Shown: piece by piece, positions 1 to 8,866 of the stretch
How the letters are laid out: every line of letters begins with the position of its first letter
Numbering within the stretch: the first letter of the stretch is position 1
Assembly (NCBI GenBank): GCA_009773665.1
Contig: WSYE01000021.1
Span: 1-62,436 of the forward strand
Source: Desulfovibrionaceae bacterium
GTDB taxonomy: Bacteria; Desulfobacterota; Desulfovibrionia; Desulfovibrionales; Desulfovibrionaceae
Length of the DNA: 62,436 bases
Direction: 5' to 3'
Notes under the pieces: model-generated
Databases searched by the model: none
What the model was told of the DNA's origin: nothing
The model's input: the letters and a program-made list of their open reading frames with translations, nothing else
Position numbers and translations under genes: made by a program

Positions 1-21
1 CCCGATGAGCCGGAGGACTCT

Positions 22-1047
22 ATGGACAAGATTCTCTTCGTCGCCCAGACCGAATGCGACGGTTTGCTGGGCAAGGCTTCGCTGGAAGCGCTGGCCGCCG
101 CCAAGACCCTGGCCGGGCAGCTGAACGCCGAGCTGGCCGTGGGACTGGTGGGCGCTGACGTCAAGGCTGCCGCCGACGCCGTCGCCGGATGCGGCGCTGC
201 CGCGTTTTACGGCGTTTCCGGGGCCGAATACGCCACGGCCCGCTACGCCACCGACGCCGCCGCTCTGGCCGCCCTGTGCACCGCCGCCGGGGCAAACATC
301 GTCATCGGCGCGGCCACCTCGCGCATGAGCCGCGTGCTGCCCGGCGTGGCCGCCCGCCTGGGCGGACGCTCCGACACGGGCGTCACCGCGCTTAACGTGC
401 AGGACGGCAAGCTCATGGCCACCCGCTGGTATTACCGTCAGCGCATGTTCGCCGAACTGACCCGCCAGGAGCGCCCCTGGTGCCTGAGCCTCTCCTCCGG
501 CTGTGTGGCCCCCTACGAAGGCGCAGCCGGAAGCGCGGACGTCACCGCCGTAACGCCCGAGTTGCCCGCCACAGGCCTGCGCACTGAAGTGACCTCCATG
601 ATCTGCCCCTCCGCCGAGGAGCAGACCATCCGCCCCGACGCCGCCCTGCTCTTCGTGGCTGGCGCTGGCTGGACCAAAAAGCAGGCCGACGGAGTGCCTC
701 ACCTGACTGAGGCCGAACAGCTCATCCTGGGCTTCCTGGGCAAGATGCAGGCCTCGCTCGGCACGTCAAAGTCCCTGGTGGACCTCTCCGGCGAGGGCCA
801 GCAGGTGATGTCCTTCCTGACGCACATGCATCAGGTCGGCCAGACCGGCTCCACCCCGCGCCACGCCAAGGGCCTTGCCACCTGCTGCCACGGCGAGGAG
901 CCCCACACCGTGGGCTGGCGCTTCATCGGTGAGCGTCGGGCAATCAACCTGGACGCCAACTGTGGCTGGGCCCAGGGCAAGGCGGACGTGCTCTACGTGG
1001 CCGTCGCCTTCGACGTCATGCGCAAAGTCCTGGAGATGATGCCCTAG
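22..1047 (+). CDS. etfA: Electron transfer flavoprotein alpha subunit (EtfA/FixB family)
   Basis: 341 residues, the usual length of the family. EtfA pairs with EtfB, carries FAD and passes electrons between a flavin dehydrogenase and another carrier in the cytoplasm. The N-terminal half is an alanine-rich alpha/beta domain. The C-terminal FAD domain shows the VGQTG turn at about residues 272-276 and ends with the DANCGWAQGKADVLYVA stretch that corresponds to the family's second FAD-contact region. The rest of the FAD loop diverges from textbook EtfA, so partner specificity cannot be read. A GGAGG lies 7 bases before the ATG. Only 21 bases precede the gene, so the expected etfB would lie off the left edge. 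A strong terminator follows, so this is the last gene of its operon. Confidence 0.88.
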   Translation: MDKILFVAQTECDGLLGKASLEALAAAKTLAGQLNAELAVGLVGADVKAAADAVAGCGAAAFYGVSGAEYATARYATDAAALAALCTAAGANIVIGAATSRMSRVLPGVAARLGGRSDTGVTALNVQDGKLMATRWYYRQRMFAELTRQERPWCLSLSSGCVAPYEGAAGSADVTAVTPELPATGLRTEVTSMICPSAEEQTIRPDAALLFVAGAGWTKKQADGVPHLTEAEQLILGFLGKMQASLGTSKSLVDLSGEGQQVMSFLTHMHQVGQTGSTPRHAKGLATCCHGEEPHTVGWRFIGERRAINLDANCGWAQGKADVLYVAVAFDVMRKVLEMMP

Positions 1048-1075
1048 ACAGCCTCGTCTGAATCGAGTATCCGAC

Positions 1076-1106
1076 GCCCCCTGGCACATGCCGGGGGGCT
1101 TTTTTT
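1076..1106 (+). terminator. Rho-independent terminator after etfA
   Basis: A 10-bp stem (1076-1085 with 1090-1099, one G-T pair) closes an ACAT tetraloop and is followed by seven T residues. It lies 29 bases after the etfA stop codon. Confidence 0.92.
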
Positions 1107-1404
1107 CGCCTGCGGCTCCTCGCGAACCAGCCAGATTGACGCAACACAAACCGGTTGCGATAGTCTAATGAGAACAGCCAGAATCTGAAGCACCCGAACC
1201 GCTCGGAACGTTCAACAAGTCACCCAGCACGTACCGAGCACTTTGGGACTTTGCGAACAAGCACGAATAACCCTTGCATAATCTCGCTCATGTCCTATTC
1301 AAGTCACATTTCCCTTTTCGGCGCACTCTAAACCATCAGATCACCCCATTCCAGGCTACTGCTTGAGCAGTACACGCCGGAATTTTTCATTCAAGGAGAC
1401 ACTC
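1107..1404. other. Intergenic region between etfA and fabI
   Basis: About 300 bases without a supportable gene. It must hold the fabI promoter. A weak candidate is TTGCAT at 1274-1279 with TATTCA at 1296-1301 (16-base spacer). The only other structure seen is the inverted repeat at 1358-1373, listed separately. Local base composition is less GC-rich than the flanking genes. Confidence 0.6.
1358..1373. promoter_or_regulatory. Inverted repeat upstream of fabI, possible operator
   Basis: TACTGC-TTGA-GCAGTA is a perfect 6-bp inverted repeat centred about 40 bases before the fabI ATG, in the leader of a fatty-acid synthesis gene. A regulator site is possible, but no known consensus is recognised. 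It could equally be a small leader hairpin. Confidence 0.3.
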
Positions 1405-2169
1405 ATGATTCTCAAGGACAAGAAAGCCCTTATATTCGGCGTGGCCAACGACCGTTCCATCGCCTACGGCGTGGCCAAGGCCTTCAAGGAGCACGGCGCA
1501 TCCCTGGCCTTCGGCTATCCCGGCGAGGCCATCCGCAAACGCGTGGAGCCCCTCAGCGAGGAACTGGGCGGGGACTTCACCTTCCCCTGCGACGTGACCA
1601 GTGACGAAGACATCCTGGCCGCCTACGAAACCGTACGCGAGAAATGGGGCCAGGTGGACATTCTGGTGCACTCCGTGGCCTTCGCCCAGCAGGAGGACCT
1701 CAAGGGCCGCTACGTGGACACCTCGCGCGCCGGGTTCGCCCTGGCCCTGGACGTGTCCGCCTTCTCGCTGGTGGCACTGTGCAAGGGCTTTGAGCCGCTC
1801 CTGACGCCCGAGGCCTCGGTGATGACCATGTCCTACCTGGGAGCCGAGCGCGTCATCACCTCCTACAACGTGATGGGCGTGGCCAAGGCCGCGCTGGAAG
1901 CGAGCGTGCGCTATCTTGCGGCGGACCTCGGCCCCAAAGGCGTGCGTGTGAACGCTATCAGCGCCGGCCCCGTCAGGACGCTGGCCGCGTCGGGTATCGC
2001 AGGCTTCAAGGGATTCCTGCCCATCGTGGAGGAGCGCGCGCCGCTCAAGCGCAACATCACCCTGGAGGACGTGGCAGGAACAGCGGTTTTTCTGGGGTCC
2101 AACCTGTCCAGCGGCGTAACCGGCGAGGTCATCCACGTGGACAGCGGCTTCAGCATCATGGGGATCTAG
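1405..2169 (+). CDS. fabI: Enoyl-[acyl-carrier-protein] reductase (NADH), FabI
   Basis: 254 residues. FabI catalyses the last reduction of each fatty-acid elongation cycle, trans-2-enoyl-ACP to acyl-ACP, with NAD(P)H. It is an atypical short-chain dehydrogenase. The N-terminus has the family's GVANDRSIAYGVA nucleotide loop. The active site is complete: Tyr144 in SYLG, Tyr154 and Lys161 in YNVMGVAK. SAGPVRT and the C-terminal GEVIHVDSGFSIMG are also typical. The ATG at 1405 was chosen over an upstream in-frame start at 1363 because AAGGAGA ends six bases before it and the protein then begins at the conserved ILKDKKALIFG. It appears to be a single-gene unit with its own promoter. Confidence 0.96.
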   Translation: MILKDKKALIFGVANDRSIAYGVAKAFKEHGASLAFGYPGEAIRKRVEPLSEELGGDFTFPCDVTSDEDILAAYETVREKWGQVDILVHSVAFAQQEDLKGRYVDTSRAGFALALDVSAFSLVALCKGFEPLLTPEASVMTMSYLGAERVITSYNVMGVAKAALEASVRYLAADLGPKGVRVNAISAGPVRTLAASGIAGFKGFLPIVEERAPLKRNITLEDVAGTAVFLGSNLSSGVTGEVIHVDSGFSIMGI

Positions 2170-2259
2170 AGGAATTTGGAATTTTGAAATTTTTCACGGA
2201 GCCTTCCGGGACTCCGCATGAGCATCCATCGCAATTTTTTAAATCATTTAGAAGTGTTC

Positions 2260-2289
2260 TTGACGCTTCTTCGCATGTTCACGAATCAT
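2260..2289 (+). promoter_or_regulatory. Possible promoter for tRNA-Ser
   Basis: TTGACG at 2260-2265, an 18-base spacer and AATCAT at 2284-2289 resemble a sigma-70 promoter. Transcription would start some 80 bases before the mature tRNA. It lies in an AT-rich 208-base gap between fabI and the tRNA. The -10 matches only 4 of 6 positions. Confidence 0.25.
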
Positions 2290-2377
2290 GAGGCGACTCG
2301 CAAGTCCCTAAAATTTGACGAACTTAATCTTTTTACTTGCCAAGGCAGGGAGGTTGGGATAATTCCCTTCGTCTCGC

Positions 2378-2471
<94 letters not shown>

Positions 2472-2567
2472 CATTTCAAGGAAGCCAGGCGGCGAAGGCG
2501 CCGCCAACCCCGCCAGGCCCGAGAGGGAGCAACGGTAACGGTTGCTTTTGGGTGCCTGGTTTCCTTC

Positions 2568-2595
2568 AAAGGCCCGGTTAACGCCGGGCCTTTTT
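2568..2595 (+). terminator. Rho-independent terminator after tRNA-Ser
   Basis: A 10-bp stem AAAGGCCCGG (2568-2577) / CCGGGCCTTT (2584-2593) with a TTAACG loop and a T run to 2595. It sits between the tRNA and the convergent EcsC-like gene and may also serve the minus strand weakly. Confidence 0.85.
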
Positions 2596-2611
2596 CATTT
2601 CCTTCACACGG

Positions 2612-3238
2612 CTACTCCCTGCGAAAGATATCCTGCGACACTCGCCCCACTGCACGGCAATAGTTCCAGTCGATAGCCCCGCACACCACGGCGCTGGCCA
2701 GGGGGACGGCCTTGAGCAGTATCCCTGCCGCCTGCTCGCCGCCCTGCGCCAGCATGCGCACCCCAACGCCCGTTCCGATGTCGGCCAGTACCTTTTCGGA
2801 AAGCTGCGCCGCGCTACGCTCCAAAAGCATCGTAGTGAAGCGCACGCCCAGTGTCTTCAGCAGATCCACTGCCCTGCGCCCCGCCATGGACAGCCCCACC
2901 AGCACCCGGACCTTGTGGCTGCGGATGTCGTGTCCGTAGACCAGGGCCACGGATGCTGCCAGCCGTGCCTGATAGGCAAAGGATGTATAGGCGTTGGCAG
3001 GGATAGCCAAGGGCAGGGTCACGACGCCGCCCAGGTTGGTGACGGCTGTGCAGAAGGCGTTCTTGCGCGCTTCCCGGCGGATGAGTGCGTCCACGCGCTG
3101 GTCCGGGCTCGGAAAGCTCCTGTTTTCCAGGTAGCTCACCGCCAGTTCCCAGGAGGAACTCAAGGGGGGCAACCCCTCAATCCCCCGGTCCACCGCCGCG
3201 TTGAAGACCTCAAGCGCCCTTCTTCCTAGTATGCTCAT
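2612..3238 (-). CDS. EcsC family protein
   Basis: 208 residues. It resembles EcsC-family proteins, whose exact biochemical role is unclear (Bacillus EcsC is encoded with an ABC transporter affecting secretion). Family-like features are the arginine-rich stretch around residues 50-60, a central alanine/glycine-rich helical region with IPANAYTSFAYQARLAASVALVYG (residues about 80-100), and a hydrophobic glycine-rich C-terminus (KAVPLASAVVCGAIDW) that could insert in a membrane. No signal peptide is seen. It is followed by the tRNA terminator and lies downstream of the DedA gene on the same strand. The family call rests on overall pattern, without a diagnostic motif. Confidence 0.6.
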   Translation of the reverse strand: MSILGRRALEVFNAAVDRGIEGLPPLSSSWELAVSYLENRSFPSPDQRVDALIRREARKNAFCTAVTNLGGVVTLPLAIPANAYTSFAYQARLAASVALVYGHDIRSHKVRVLVGLSMAGRRAVDLLKTLGVRFTTMLLERSAAQLSEKVLADIGTGVGVRMLAQGGEQAAGILLKAVPLASAVVCGAIDWNYCRAVGRVSQDIFRRE

Positions 3239-3298
3239 GCTCTTCGAGTAATCCTTCCGCGCGCAAGTGCAAGCCTTTTCGGCAAAGGCTTTCCTGAT

Positions 3299-3865
3299 TC
3301 AGCCAGCGCGGCGGTTGCGCCGCCAGCGCCAAAAACCCAGGCAGAGAGCGCATGCAGCGAGAACGCCAAAGGCGGCCTCCTCGTAGCGCTTCAGATCGCC
3401 CATCATCAGGTCCAGGGTGTGGCCGAACAGATACCCGACGCCAGTGAGCAAGCCTGCCCACAGCGCCGCTCCCAGCACGTTGAAGAAGAGAAAGCGCCAA
3501 GCGGATATGCCGCCCGCCCCGATGGCCATGGGTCCGGCGATGCGCAGGCCGTAGAGGAAACGCACCAGGATGATGGCCGGGCCGTGATAACGGCGTAGAA
3601 GCGAGTTGAAGCGCTCGATGCGGGGCGCGAAACGCGGAAAACGCGTGAGAAGCGCGCTGCCGTAGCGCCGCCCGATCAGAAAGAAGATCATGTCGCCCAG
3701 CGTACCGCCGCAGACGCCGCAGGCAACCACAAGCCCAACCGCCAGGTATCCCTGGTGCACCGCGAATCCGGCCAGCAGCAGGATGGTTTCGCCTTCCAGG
3801 AGGCTCCCGGCGAATACCGCCAGATACCCGTACTGCTCAAGCAGTTGAGACGGCGAAACGTCCAC
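3299..3865 (-). CDS. DedA family membrane protein
   Basis: About 188 residues from the GTG at 3865. DedA/VTT-domain proteins are inner-membrane proteins implicated in lipid flipping and membrane homeostasis. The signature is present: EQYGYLAVFAGSLLEGE near the N-terminus, the glycine-rich re-entrant segment GGTLGDMIFFLIGRRYG, then RFLYGLRIAGPMAIGAGG and a C-terminal helix pair. The GTG start gives the standard DedA N-terminus. An ATG at 3934 would add a basic, non-homologous extension that lies inside miaA. The GTG lies inside the end of miaA, so it is probably translationally coupled to the miaA-coaD-rsmD group. Confidence 0.85.
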   Translation of the reverse strand: MDVSPSQLLEQYGYLAVFAGSLLEGETILLLAGFAVHQGYLAVGLVVACGVCGGTLGDMIFFLIGRRYGSALLTRFPRFAPRIERFNSLLRRYHGPAIILVRFLYGLRIAGPMAIGAGGISAWRFLFFNVLGAALWAGLLTGVGYLFGHTLDLMMGDLKRYEEAAFGVLAACALCLGFWRWRRNRRAG

Positions 3866-3878
3866 AGTGAGCGTCCGC

Positions 3879-4832
3879 TCAGCCCTTTCCAGACGACAAT
3901 GCCGGGGCTTCCAGCCAGCCTCGCACCGAATCAACCATGGCCCCGGCCTGTTCCGGCCCGAACCAGCGCACCTCGGGGTCCATCTTGAACCAGGTCATCT
4001 GCCGCTTTGCGTAAGCCTTAGTGTTGGCCAGCCACAGCGCCAGGGCCTCCTCCAGGCTGATCTTCCCGAGCAGATGCGCGGCAAGTTCGGCGCACCCGAT
4101 GCCGGAGAGGCCCGGAGCGCTCTCGTCCAACCCGCGTTGGCGGCAGGCGTCCAGAGCAGCGCGGACTTCCTCCAGCGCACCCTGCCCGAGCATCAGGGTG
4201 ATACGCCGGGCCAGCCTGGCGTCCAGGTCCGGCTTGCCCATGCGGATGCCCATCTTCAGGCAACGGATGTCTACCAGCTTCGCGGTGGCCCCGTGCCAGT
4301 CGGTAAAGGTCCTGCCGGTGGCCGCGTGGACTTCCAGGGCGCGCGCCACGCGCTGGCGGTCGTTGGGGTGGATTTTGTCTGCGTAGGCCGGATCGATCTG
4401 CCGCACGCGCTCGTGCAGGACCTGCGGCCCCAGGCGGTCCACCTCGGCCAGGATCTTCTCCCGAATGGGCTGGGGAATGTCCGGGATGGGAGCGATTCCC
4501 TCCAGCAGCGCGCGGAGATACAGCCCGGTGCCGCCCACCAGAATGGGCATGCGTCCCTGCGCGGCCACCTCGCGGATCACCGGCGCGGCCAGTTCCGCGT
4601 AGATTCCTGCGGAGATCGCCTCCCCGCACGGCAGGAACCCGTAGAGATGGTGCGGGCAGCGGACCTGCTCCTGCGGTGAGGGCTGAGCGGTGCTCACTCC
4701 AACACCCTGGTACACTTGGCGCGAATCGAAGTTCACCACGGAGCCGTTGAAGGCATCCGCCAGCGTGAGCGCGGCCTCGGTCTTGCCCGTTCCGGTGGGG
4801 CCAAGCAGGCACAGGGCCTTGAGTCCGCTCAT
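3879..4832 (-). CDS. miaA: tRNA dimethylallyltransferase MiaA
   Basis: 317 residues, full length. MiaA transfers a dimethylallyl group to N6 of A37 in tRNAs that read UNN codons. The P-loop GPTGTGKT is at residues 11-18, followed by the substrate-binding DSRQVY at 36-41. The GGTGLYLRALLEG segment and the ANDRQRV-type loop (NDRQRVARALEV) are also present, as is the C-terminal KRQMTWFK motif. Order on the minus strand is rsmD, coaD, miaA, DedA with overlaps or small gaps, so they are likely co-transcribed. Confidence 0.96.
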   Translation of the reverse strand: MSGLKALCLLGPTGTGKTEAALTLADAFNGSVVNFDSRQVYQGVGVSTAQPSPQEQVRCPHHLYGFLPCGEAISAGIYAELAAPVIREVAAQGRMPILVGGTGLYLRALLEGIAPIPDIPQPIREKILAEVDRLGPQVLHERVRQIDPAYADKIHPNDRQRVARALEVHAATGRTFTDWHGATAKLVDIRCLKMGIRMGKPDLDARLARRITLMLGQGALEEVRAALDACRQRGLDESAPGLSGIGCAELAAHLLGKISLEEALALWLANTKAYAKRQMTWFKMDPEVRWFGPEQAGAMVDSVRGWLEAPALSSGKG

Positions 4833-4860
4833 CGGTACGGCCTTGAGAGCAGGCTTGGGA

Positions 4861-5373
4861 TCATTTGCGTTTGCCGTTGGGCGGTCCGAAACGCCCGATC
4901 AGGCGGCGCATAACCGGTTCGGGCACCAGACCTTCGTAGTTGCCCCCGGCCTTGGCCAGTTCCTTGATGATGGTGGAGCTTATATAGAGCCACTTGAAGT
5001 CGGTCATCAGGAAGACGCTCTCGATATCCTTGTCGAGGCGGCGGTTCATGAGCGCCATCTGGAATTCGTAGTCGAAGTCAGACACGGCGCGCATGCCGCG
5101 CAGGATGACGCACGCGCCCATGGAGTGGACGTAGTCCACCAGGAGGCCGCCGAAGGGTTCAGCGCTGACGCGCGATTCGTTGGCGAAGACCTCGCGGATC
5201 ATGCCGACGCGTTCGTCCAGAGAAAACAGGGGCTGCTTGGGGGTCTGCTCCGCCACAGCCACGATGACCCGGTCGAACACCTTGAGCGCCCGGCGCACAA
5301 GGCTGCGATGTCCCATGGTCAGGGGGTCGAAGGTTCCGGGGTAGACGGCGATGCAGGGCTTGCGGGGGTCCAT
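4861..5373 (-). CDS. coaD: Phosphopantetheine adenylyltransferase CoaD
   Basis: 170 residues. CoaD transfers AMP from ATP to 4'-phosphopantetheine, the penultimate step of coenzyme A synthesis; the last enzyme, CoaE, is encoded at 30.8-32.2 kb. The nucleotidyl-transferase motif is YPGTFDPLTMGH (residues 11-22, T/HxGH type), and the second motif is ISSTIIKEL near residue 130. The RGMRAVSDFDYE loop is characteristic. Its start overlaps the end of rsmD by 55 bases, which suggests coupled translation. Confidence 0.97.
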   Translation of the reverse strand: MDPRKPCIAVYPGTFDPLTMGHRSLVRRALKVFDRVIVAVAEQTPKQPLFSLDERVGMIREVFANESRVSAEPFGGLLVDYVHSMGACVILRGMRAVSDFDYEFQMALMNRRLDKDIESVFLMTDFKWLYISSTIIKELAKAGGNYEGLVPEPVMRRLIGRFGPPNGKRK

Positions 5374-5915
5374 ATGAGTATCCTGGTCTGTCCGTAGAGT
5401 CGGTCCGTCTCCAGTTCCAGGGAGGCGGGCCAGGTTTGCGGGGTGAGCGCCTTCTCCACCTCGGCTACCAGCAGCCCGTCGGGGGCCAGCCAGTGTTTGG
5501 CCGAAATGAGATCCAGCACAGGGGCCAGCAGATCGCGCCCGTAGGGCGGGTCCACGAAAATGAGGTCGAAGGGCTGCACGGGCGGCCTGGAAAGAAGCTT
5601 CAGGGCGTCCGATACGACAGCCGAAAATTCCCGGGGGGCAAGCCCAAGCATGCGGGCGTTGTCGGCTATGCGCCGGGCGAGGGACTTGTTGAACTCAACG
5701 AAATGCGCGAAACGCGCGCCCCGGCTCAGGCACTCGAACCCGAGGCTGCCCGTGCCCGCGAACACGTCCAGCACGCGCGCGCCTTCCACCTGGAGGCCCC
5801 TGGCCGCCAGCATGTTGAAGAGCGCCTCGCGCACCTTGGCCATGGCCGGGCGGCAGCCGTCGCCGGTGAGCGTAGGGAGATCTCGCCCCTTGAATCGTCC
5901 GCCGAGAATACGCAT
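5319..5915 (-). CDS. rsmD: 16S rRNA (guanine(966)-N(2))-methyltransferase RsmD
   Basis: 198 residues. RsmD methylates G966 of 16S rRNA in the 30S subunit with S-adenosylmethionine. The N-terminal MRILGGRFKGR is typical, the SAM-binding glycine loop is VLDVFAGTGSLGFE (about residues 48-61), and the catalytic DPPYG is at residues 122-126. It lies three bases after the EF-G paralogue and overlaps coaD, so it sits inside a run of minus-strand genes. The rsmD-coaD pairing is common in bacteria. Confidence 0.95.
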   Translation of the reverse strand: MRILGGRFKGRDLPTLTGDGCRPAMAKVREALFNMLAARGLQVEGARVLDVFAGTGSLGFECLSRGARFAHFVEFNKSLARRIADNARMLGLAPREFSAVVSDALKLLSRPPVQPFDLIFVDPPYGRDLLAPVLDLISAKHWLAPDGLLVAEVEKALTPQTWPASLELETDRLYGQTRILIWTPASPASPSTPEPSTP

Positions 5916-5918
5916 CGG

Positions 5919-7988
5919 CTAGTCCATGAGGTCAAAGCGGGCGAACTTCATCACCACGCCCGCCCTGCCCTGCGTGGCTGAACGAAGCTCCGTGGAGAAA
6001 CCGAACAGCCTGCGCAGCGGGGTAAGGGCCTGGACGACCTTCTGCCCGGCTCTGTCGAAAAGATTCTCGATTTTCGAGCCCTTGCTGCCCAAGAGCCCGA
6101 TCACGTCACCCACGAAGTCGTCGGGTACGCCGATCTCTAGGTACATGATGGGCTCAAGCAGGGCGGGACGCGCGTCGCGCAGGGCGTTCTTCAGGGCCTG
6201 GGACGCGGCCATGCGGTAGCCCACCGCCGAGGACTGCCCATCAAGGCGTCCGAGCTCCTCGACGCGCACCGACACGTCCTGAACGGGAAAACCCTGCAAC
6301 GCGCCGGAAAGCAATCCATCCTCAAGGCCTTCCGCAAGGGCGTCCAACCAGGGCTTGGGCCAGGCGGTCATATCGAGAGGCACGTGCACCTCGTTGCCCT
6401 GGTCTCTGGGGCGTGGAGCCACGCTCAGGACCACCTTGCCGTAGTGCATCTGCCCGCCGAGTTCGCGATGGAACTCGGCCTCGCCGCGCGCTTCGCGGGT
6501 GATGGTCTCCTGGCAGACCACCTGGGGCTTGCCAGCCCGTGGCGAAAGGCCGTGTTCGCGCCGGATGCGCTCCAACACGACCTCCAGGTGCAACTCGCCC
6601 ATGCCGGAAAGGATCAGCTGCCCGGAGTCTTCGTCGCGCGTGCTGGTCAGGGTCGGGTCTTCCAGGAGCAGGCGGTCCAGCGCCTCCACCAGCTTGTCGA
6701 GCTCCTCGGCGTTGCGCGGTTCCAGGGCCATGGAGAGAACAGGCTTGTACTGCGAGATGCTCTCCAGAAGGATGGGATGGGCCGTATCCGCCAGGGTGTC
6801 CCCTGTGCGCGGCAGCTTCATGCCGGTAAGCGCGACGATCTCGCCAGGCCCGGCCTTTTGCATGGGCTCTTTCTGGTCGGCGTGCAGGTGGAAGATGCGC
6901 CCGACGCGCTCCACCTTGCCCTGGGTGACGTTCAGGGCGTCGGCCCCTTCGGTCAAGGTGCCGGAATAAACCCGCACCAGGGCCAGCCTGCGCCCAGCCT
7001 CCATGATGACCTTGAACACCAGGGCCGACAGCGGGGCCGTCGGGTCGGGCGCAAGCTCCACGGGCTTGTGCGTGGCTGGGTCCAGGCCATGGACCGGGCC
7101 GATGTCGGCAGGGCTGGGCAGATAGTCGCACACTGCGTCCATGACCGGCTGCACACCCATGTTGCGCAGGGCCGACCCGACCAGCACAGGCACGAGGCCG
7201 CGCCCGATGCAGGCTTTGCGGATGATGGGCATCACAGTTGCGGCAGGAAGGTCTTCGCCGGAAAGATAGGAATCCATCAGGGCGTCGTCGAATTCTGCCA
7301 GAGTTTCCAGCATCTTGTCGCGCCAGGGTTCGGCCAGGGCGCGCTGCTCGTCCGTAAGCGGGGCACGCCGCACGTCGTCTCCGGGAAAGGTCATCATTTC
7401 CATACGAACAAGATCGATCACGCCGGAAAAATCAGAACCGGAGCCCACGGGAACCTGTATGGCCAGGGGATTCGCACCCAGGCGCTGGCGCATGGAACCC
7501 AGCACCGCATCGAAGTCTGCTCCGGGGCGGTCCATCTTGTTGACGAAGGCCAGCTTGGGGACGCGGTAGTGCTCGGATTGGCGCCACACCGTCTCGGACT
7601 GCGGCTCCACGCCCGACACGCCGCAGAACACGCCCACGGCTCCGTCCAGAACACGAAGGGAACGCTCCACTTCAATGGTGAAGTCCACGTGGCCGGGGGT
7701 GTCGATGATGTTGATCTGGCGTCCGGCCCAGGAGCAGGTGGTGCAGGCCGAGGTGATGGTGATGCCCCGCTCCTGTTCCTCGGGCAGGTAATCCATGGTG
7801 GCCGTGCCCTCGTGGACCTCGCCCATACGGTGGATCTTGCCCGCGTAGTACAGGATGCGCTCGGACAGCGTGGTCTTGCCCGCGTCGATGTGGGCGATGA
7901 TGCCGATGTTGCGTAAGGTGTGCAGGCCTTTCTGGGCACGCGCGGAACGTGCGCCCTCTGCGGCGGCGGGGGGATGATGTGAAGACAT
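5919..7988 (-). CDS. fusA: Elongation factor G paralogue (EF-G-like GTPase)
   Basis: 689 residues. It is a translational GTPase of the EF-G family acting on the ribosome. The P-loop AHIDAGKT is at residues 32-39, switch I is [11 protein letters not shown], and the other G motifs are DTPGH, NKMD and GSA. Domains II-V follow; domain IV has the GGQMHYGKV region. The ATG at 7988 was chosen because the frame upstream of it is the overlapping hypothetical gene read in another frame. It is not beside rpsL/rpsG or tuf, and the sequence departs from canonical EF-G ([11 protein letters not shown] rather than a WMEQEQERG-type switch), so it is probably a second copy such as EF-G2. A recycling-specific role is possible but unproven here. 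Confidence 0.88.
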   Translation of the reverse strand: MSSHHPPAAAEGARSARAQKGLHTLRNIGIIAHIDAGKTTLSERILYYAGKIHRMGEVHEGTATMDYLPEEQERGITITSACTTCSWAGRQINIIDTPGHVDFTIEVERSLRVLDGAVGVFCGVSGVEPQSETVWRQSEHYRVPKLAFVNKMDRPGADFDAVLGSMRQRLGANPLAIQVPVGSGSDFSGVIDLVRMEMMTFPGDDVRRAPLTDEQRALAEPWRDKMLETLAEFDDALMDSYLSGEDLPAATVMPIIRKACIGRGLVPVLVGSALRNMGVQPVMDAVCDYLPSPADIGPVHGLDPATHKPVELAPDPTAPLSALVFKVIMEAGRRLALVRVYSGTLTEGADALNVTQGKVERVGRIFHLHADQKEPMQKAGPGEIVALTGMKLPRTGDTLADTAHPILLESISQYKPVLSMALEPRNAEELDKLVEALDRLLLEDPTLTSTRDEDSGQLILSGMGELHLEVVLERIRREHGLSPRAGKPQVVCQETITREARGEAEFHRELGGQMHYGKVVLSVAPRPRDQGNEVHVPLDMTAWPKPWLDALAEGLEDGLLSGALQGFPVQDVSVRVEELGRLDGQSSAVGYRMAASQALKNALRDARPALLEPIMYLEIGVPDDFVGDVIGLLGSKGSKIENLFDRAGQKVVQALTPLRRLFGFSTELRSATQGRAGVVMKFARFDLMD

Positions 7989-7995
7989 GTGACCA

Positions 7996-8832
7996 CTAGC
8001 TATAGACGAGACGGCGCGCAAAGAAAAGCTCACCAGGCATGTCCGGCCAGTCCCACAGGACCTCCCGCCCCGGTTCGAGCACCAGGGAGGCCGTTGCAGG
8101 AGCAAGACCGGCAGGAGCAAAGACAGCGTCGTGCCCTGCCGCGTCCAGAGCCTGCGGCGTGGTGTATTCGCGAATCTCAACGCCCGCGTGGGCCACCTTG
8201 AGGGCTTCACGGTTCCAGATGAGGTCTTCCCCAACAAGAAGACCCGCAGCGTCAGGAGATTTGAGCCAATGGGCAGCGCCCGAATCCTCGCCGACGGCGC
8301 GCGCGCCGCTCCAGAACACGGCGGACCCAAGGCAGGCCACGCCTCCGGGGCCGAGAACGGAACGAAGCATGGCCAGACATTGGCCGAGATCGCGCCCGGA
8401 AGGCTCCAGCACCTGTTCGATCCCGCACAGCTCCAGAGCCGTAAGCACCGGCGCGGGCCAGACTGTCCGGGAGCGCGGCCTGATGACGGCCACCAGGGGA
8501 ATACGACGACAGACCGCAGGCAGGAGCGCGGCCAGCACCTGGGCAGGGGCGGCCACAGCGGGGTCCAGCACCAGCGCGAACCACGGACGGCTGGCCCGGT
8601 TTTCCGTGCGTGAAGTACCATCGTGAAACACGCTGGTAGAAGAGACCATAGGCAAGGCACCCTGCTGCCCGGCCTGATACAAGGCGGCGATGCAGGTTTT
8701 CAGCAACGCTCGACCGCCGTCTCCGGTCAGACCGTAGGCTTTGGCGAACCTGGAGTCGCTCACGCGCCAATGATCGAGCGATTCAAAAAGGGCGTCACGG
8801 GCGAGTGTGCTCATGTCGGAGTCTTTCGGCAT
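7996..8832 (-). CDS. Hypothetical protein upstream of the EF-G paralogue
   Basis: 278 residues, or 272 if the in-frame ATG at 8814 is used. I do not recognise the family. It has no signal peptide or membrane segment. The middle has alternating hydrophobic strands and helices suggestive of a nucleotide-binding or dehydrogenase-like fold ([23 protein letters not shown], then [17 protein letters not shown]), and the C-terminus is rich in Pro and Trp. Neither possible start has a good Shine-Dalgarno. The gene begins directly after the bamD terminator and ends eight bases before the EF-G paralogue, so it is probably the first gene of that unit. Coding bias and the clean spacing support it being real. 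Confidence 0.65.
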   Translation of the reverse strand: MPKDSDMSTLARDALFESLDHWRVSDSRFAKAYGLTGDGGRALLKTCIAALYQAGQQGALPMVSSTSVFHDGTSRTENRASRPWFALVLDPAVAAPAQVLAALLPAVCRRIPLVAVIRPRSRTVWPAPVLTALELCGIEQVLEPSGRDLGQCLAMLRSVLGPGGVACLGSAVFWSGARAVGEDSGAAHWLKSPDAAGLLVGEDLIWNREALKVAHAGVEIREYTTPQALDAAGHDAVFAPAGLAPATASLVLEPGREVLWDWPDMPGELFFARRLVYS

Positions 8833-8838
8833 GCGAAG

Positions 8839-8862
8839 AAAAAGGCGGCCCGGAGGCCGCCT
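8839..8862 (-). terminator. Rho-independent terminator after bamD
   Basis: On the minus strand AGGCGGCC (8862-8855) pairs with GGCCGCCT (8850-8843) around a TCCG loop and is followed by a T run. The bamD stop codon is five bases upstream. The next gene starts six bases after the T run. Confidence 0.9.
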
Positions 8863-8866
8863 CGTT

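Noticed and set aside
766-1149. Long minus-strand open frame opposite etfA
   Set aside because: It is a shadow of etfA in a GC-rich gene, shows no recognisable protein features and has no ribosome binding site; many similar antisense frames occur across the window.
7989-8660. Extension of the EF-G paralogue frame upstream of the ATG at 7988
   Set aside because: The extra sequence is low-complexity and is the other-frame reading of the hypothetical gene at 7996-8832; homology to EF-G begins after 7988.
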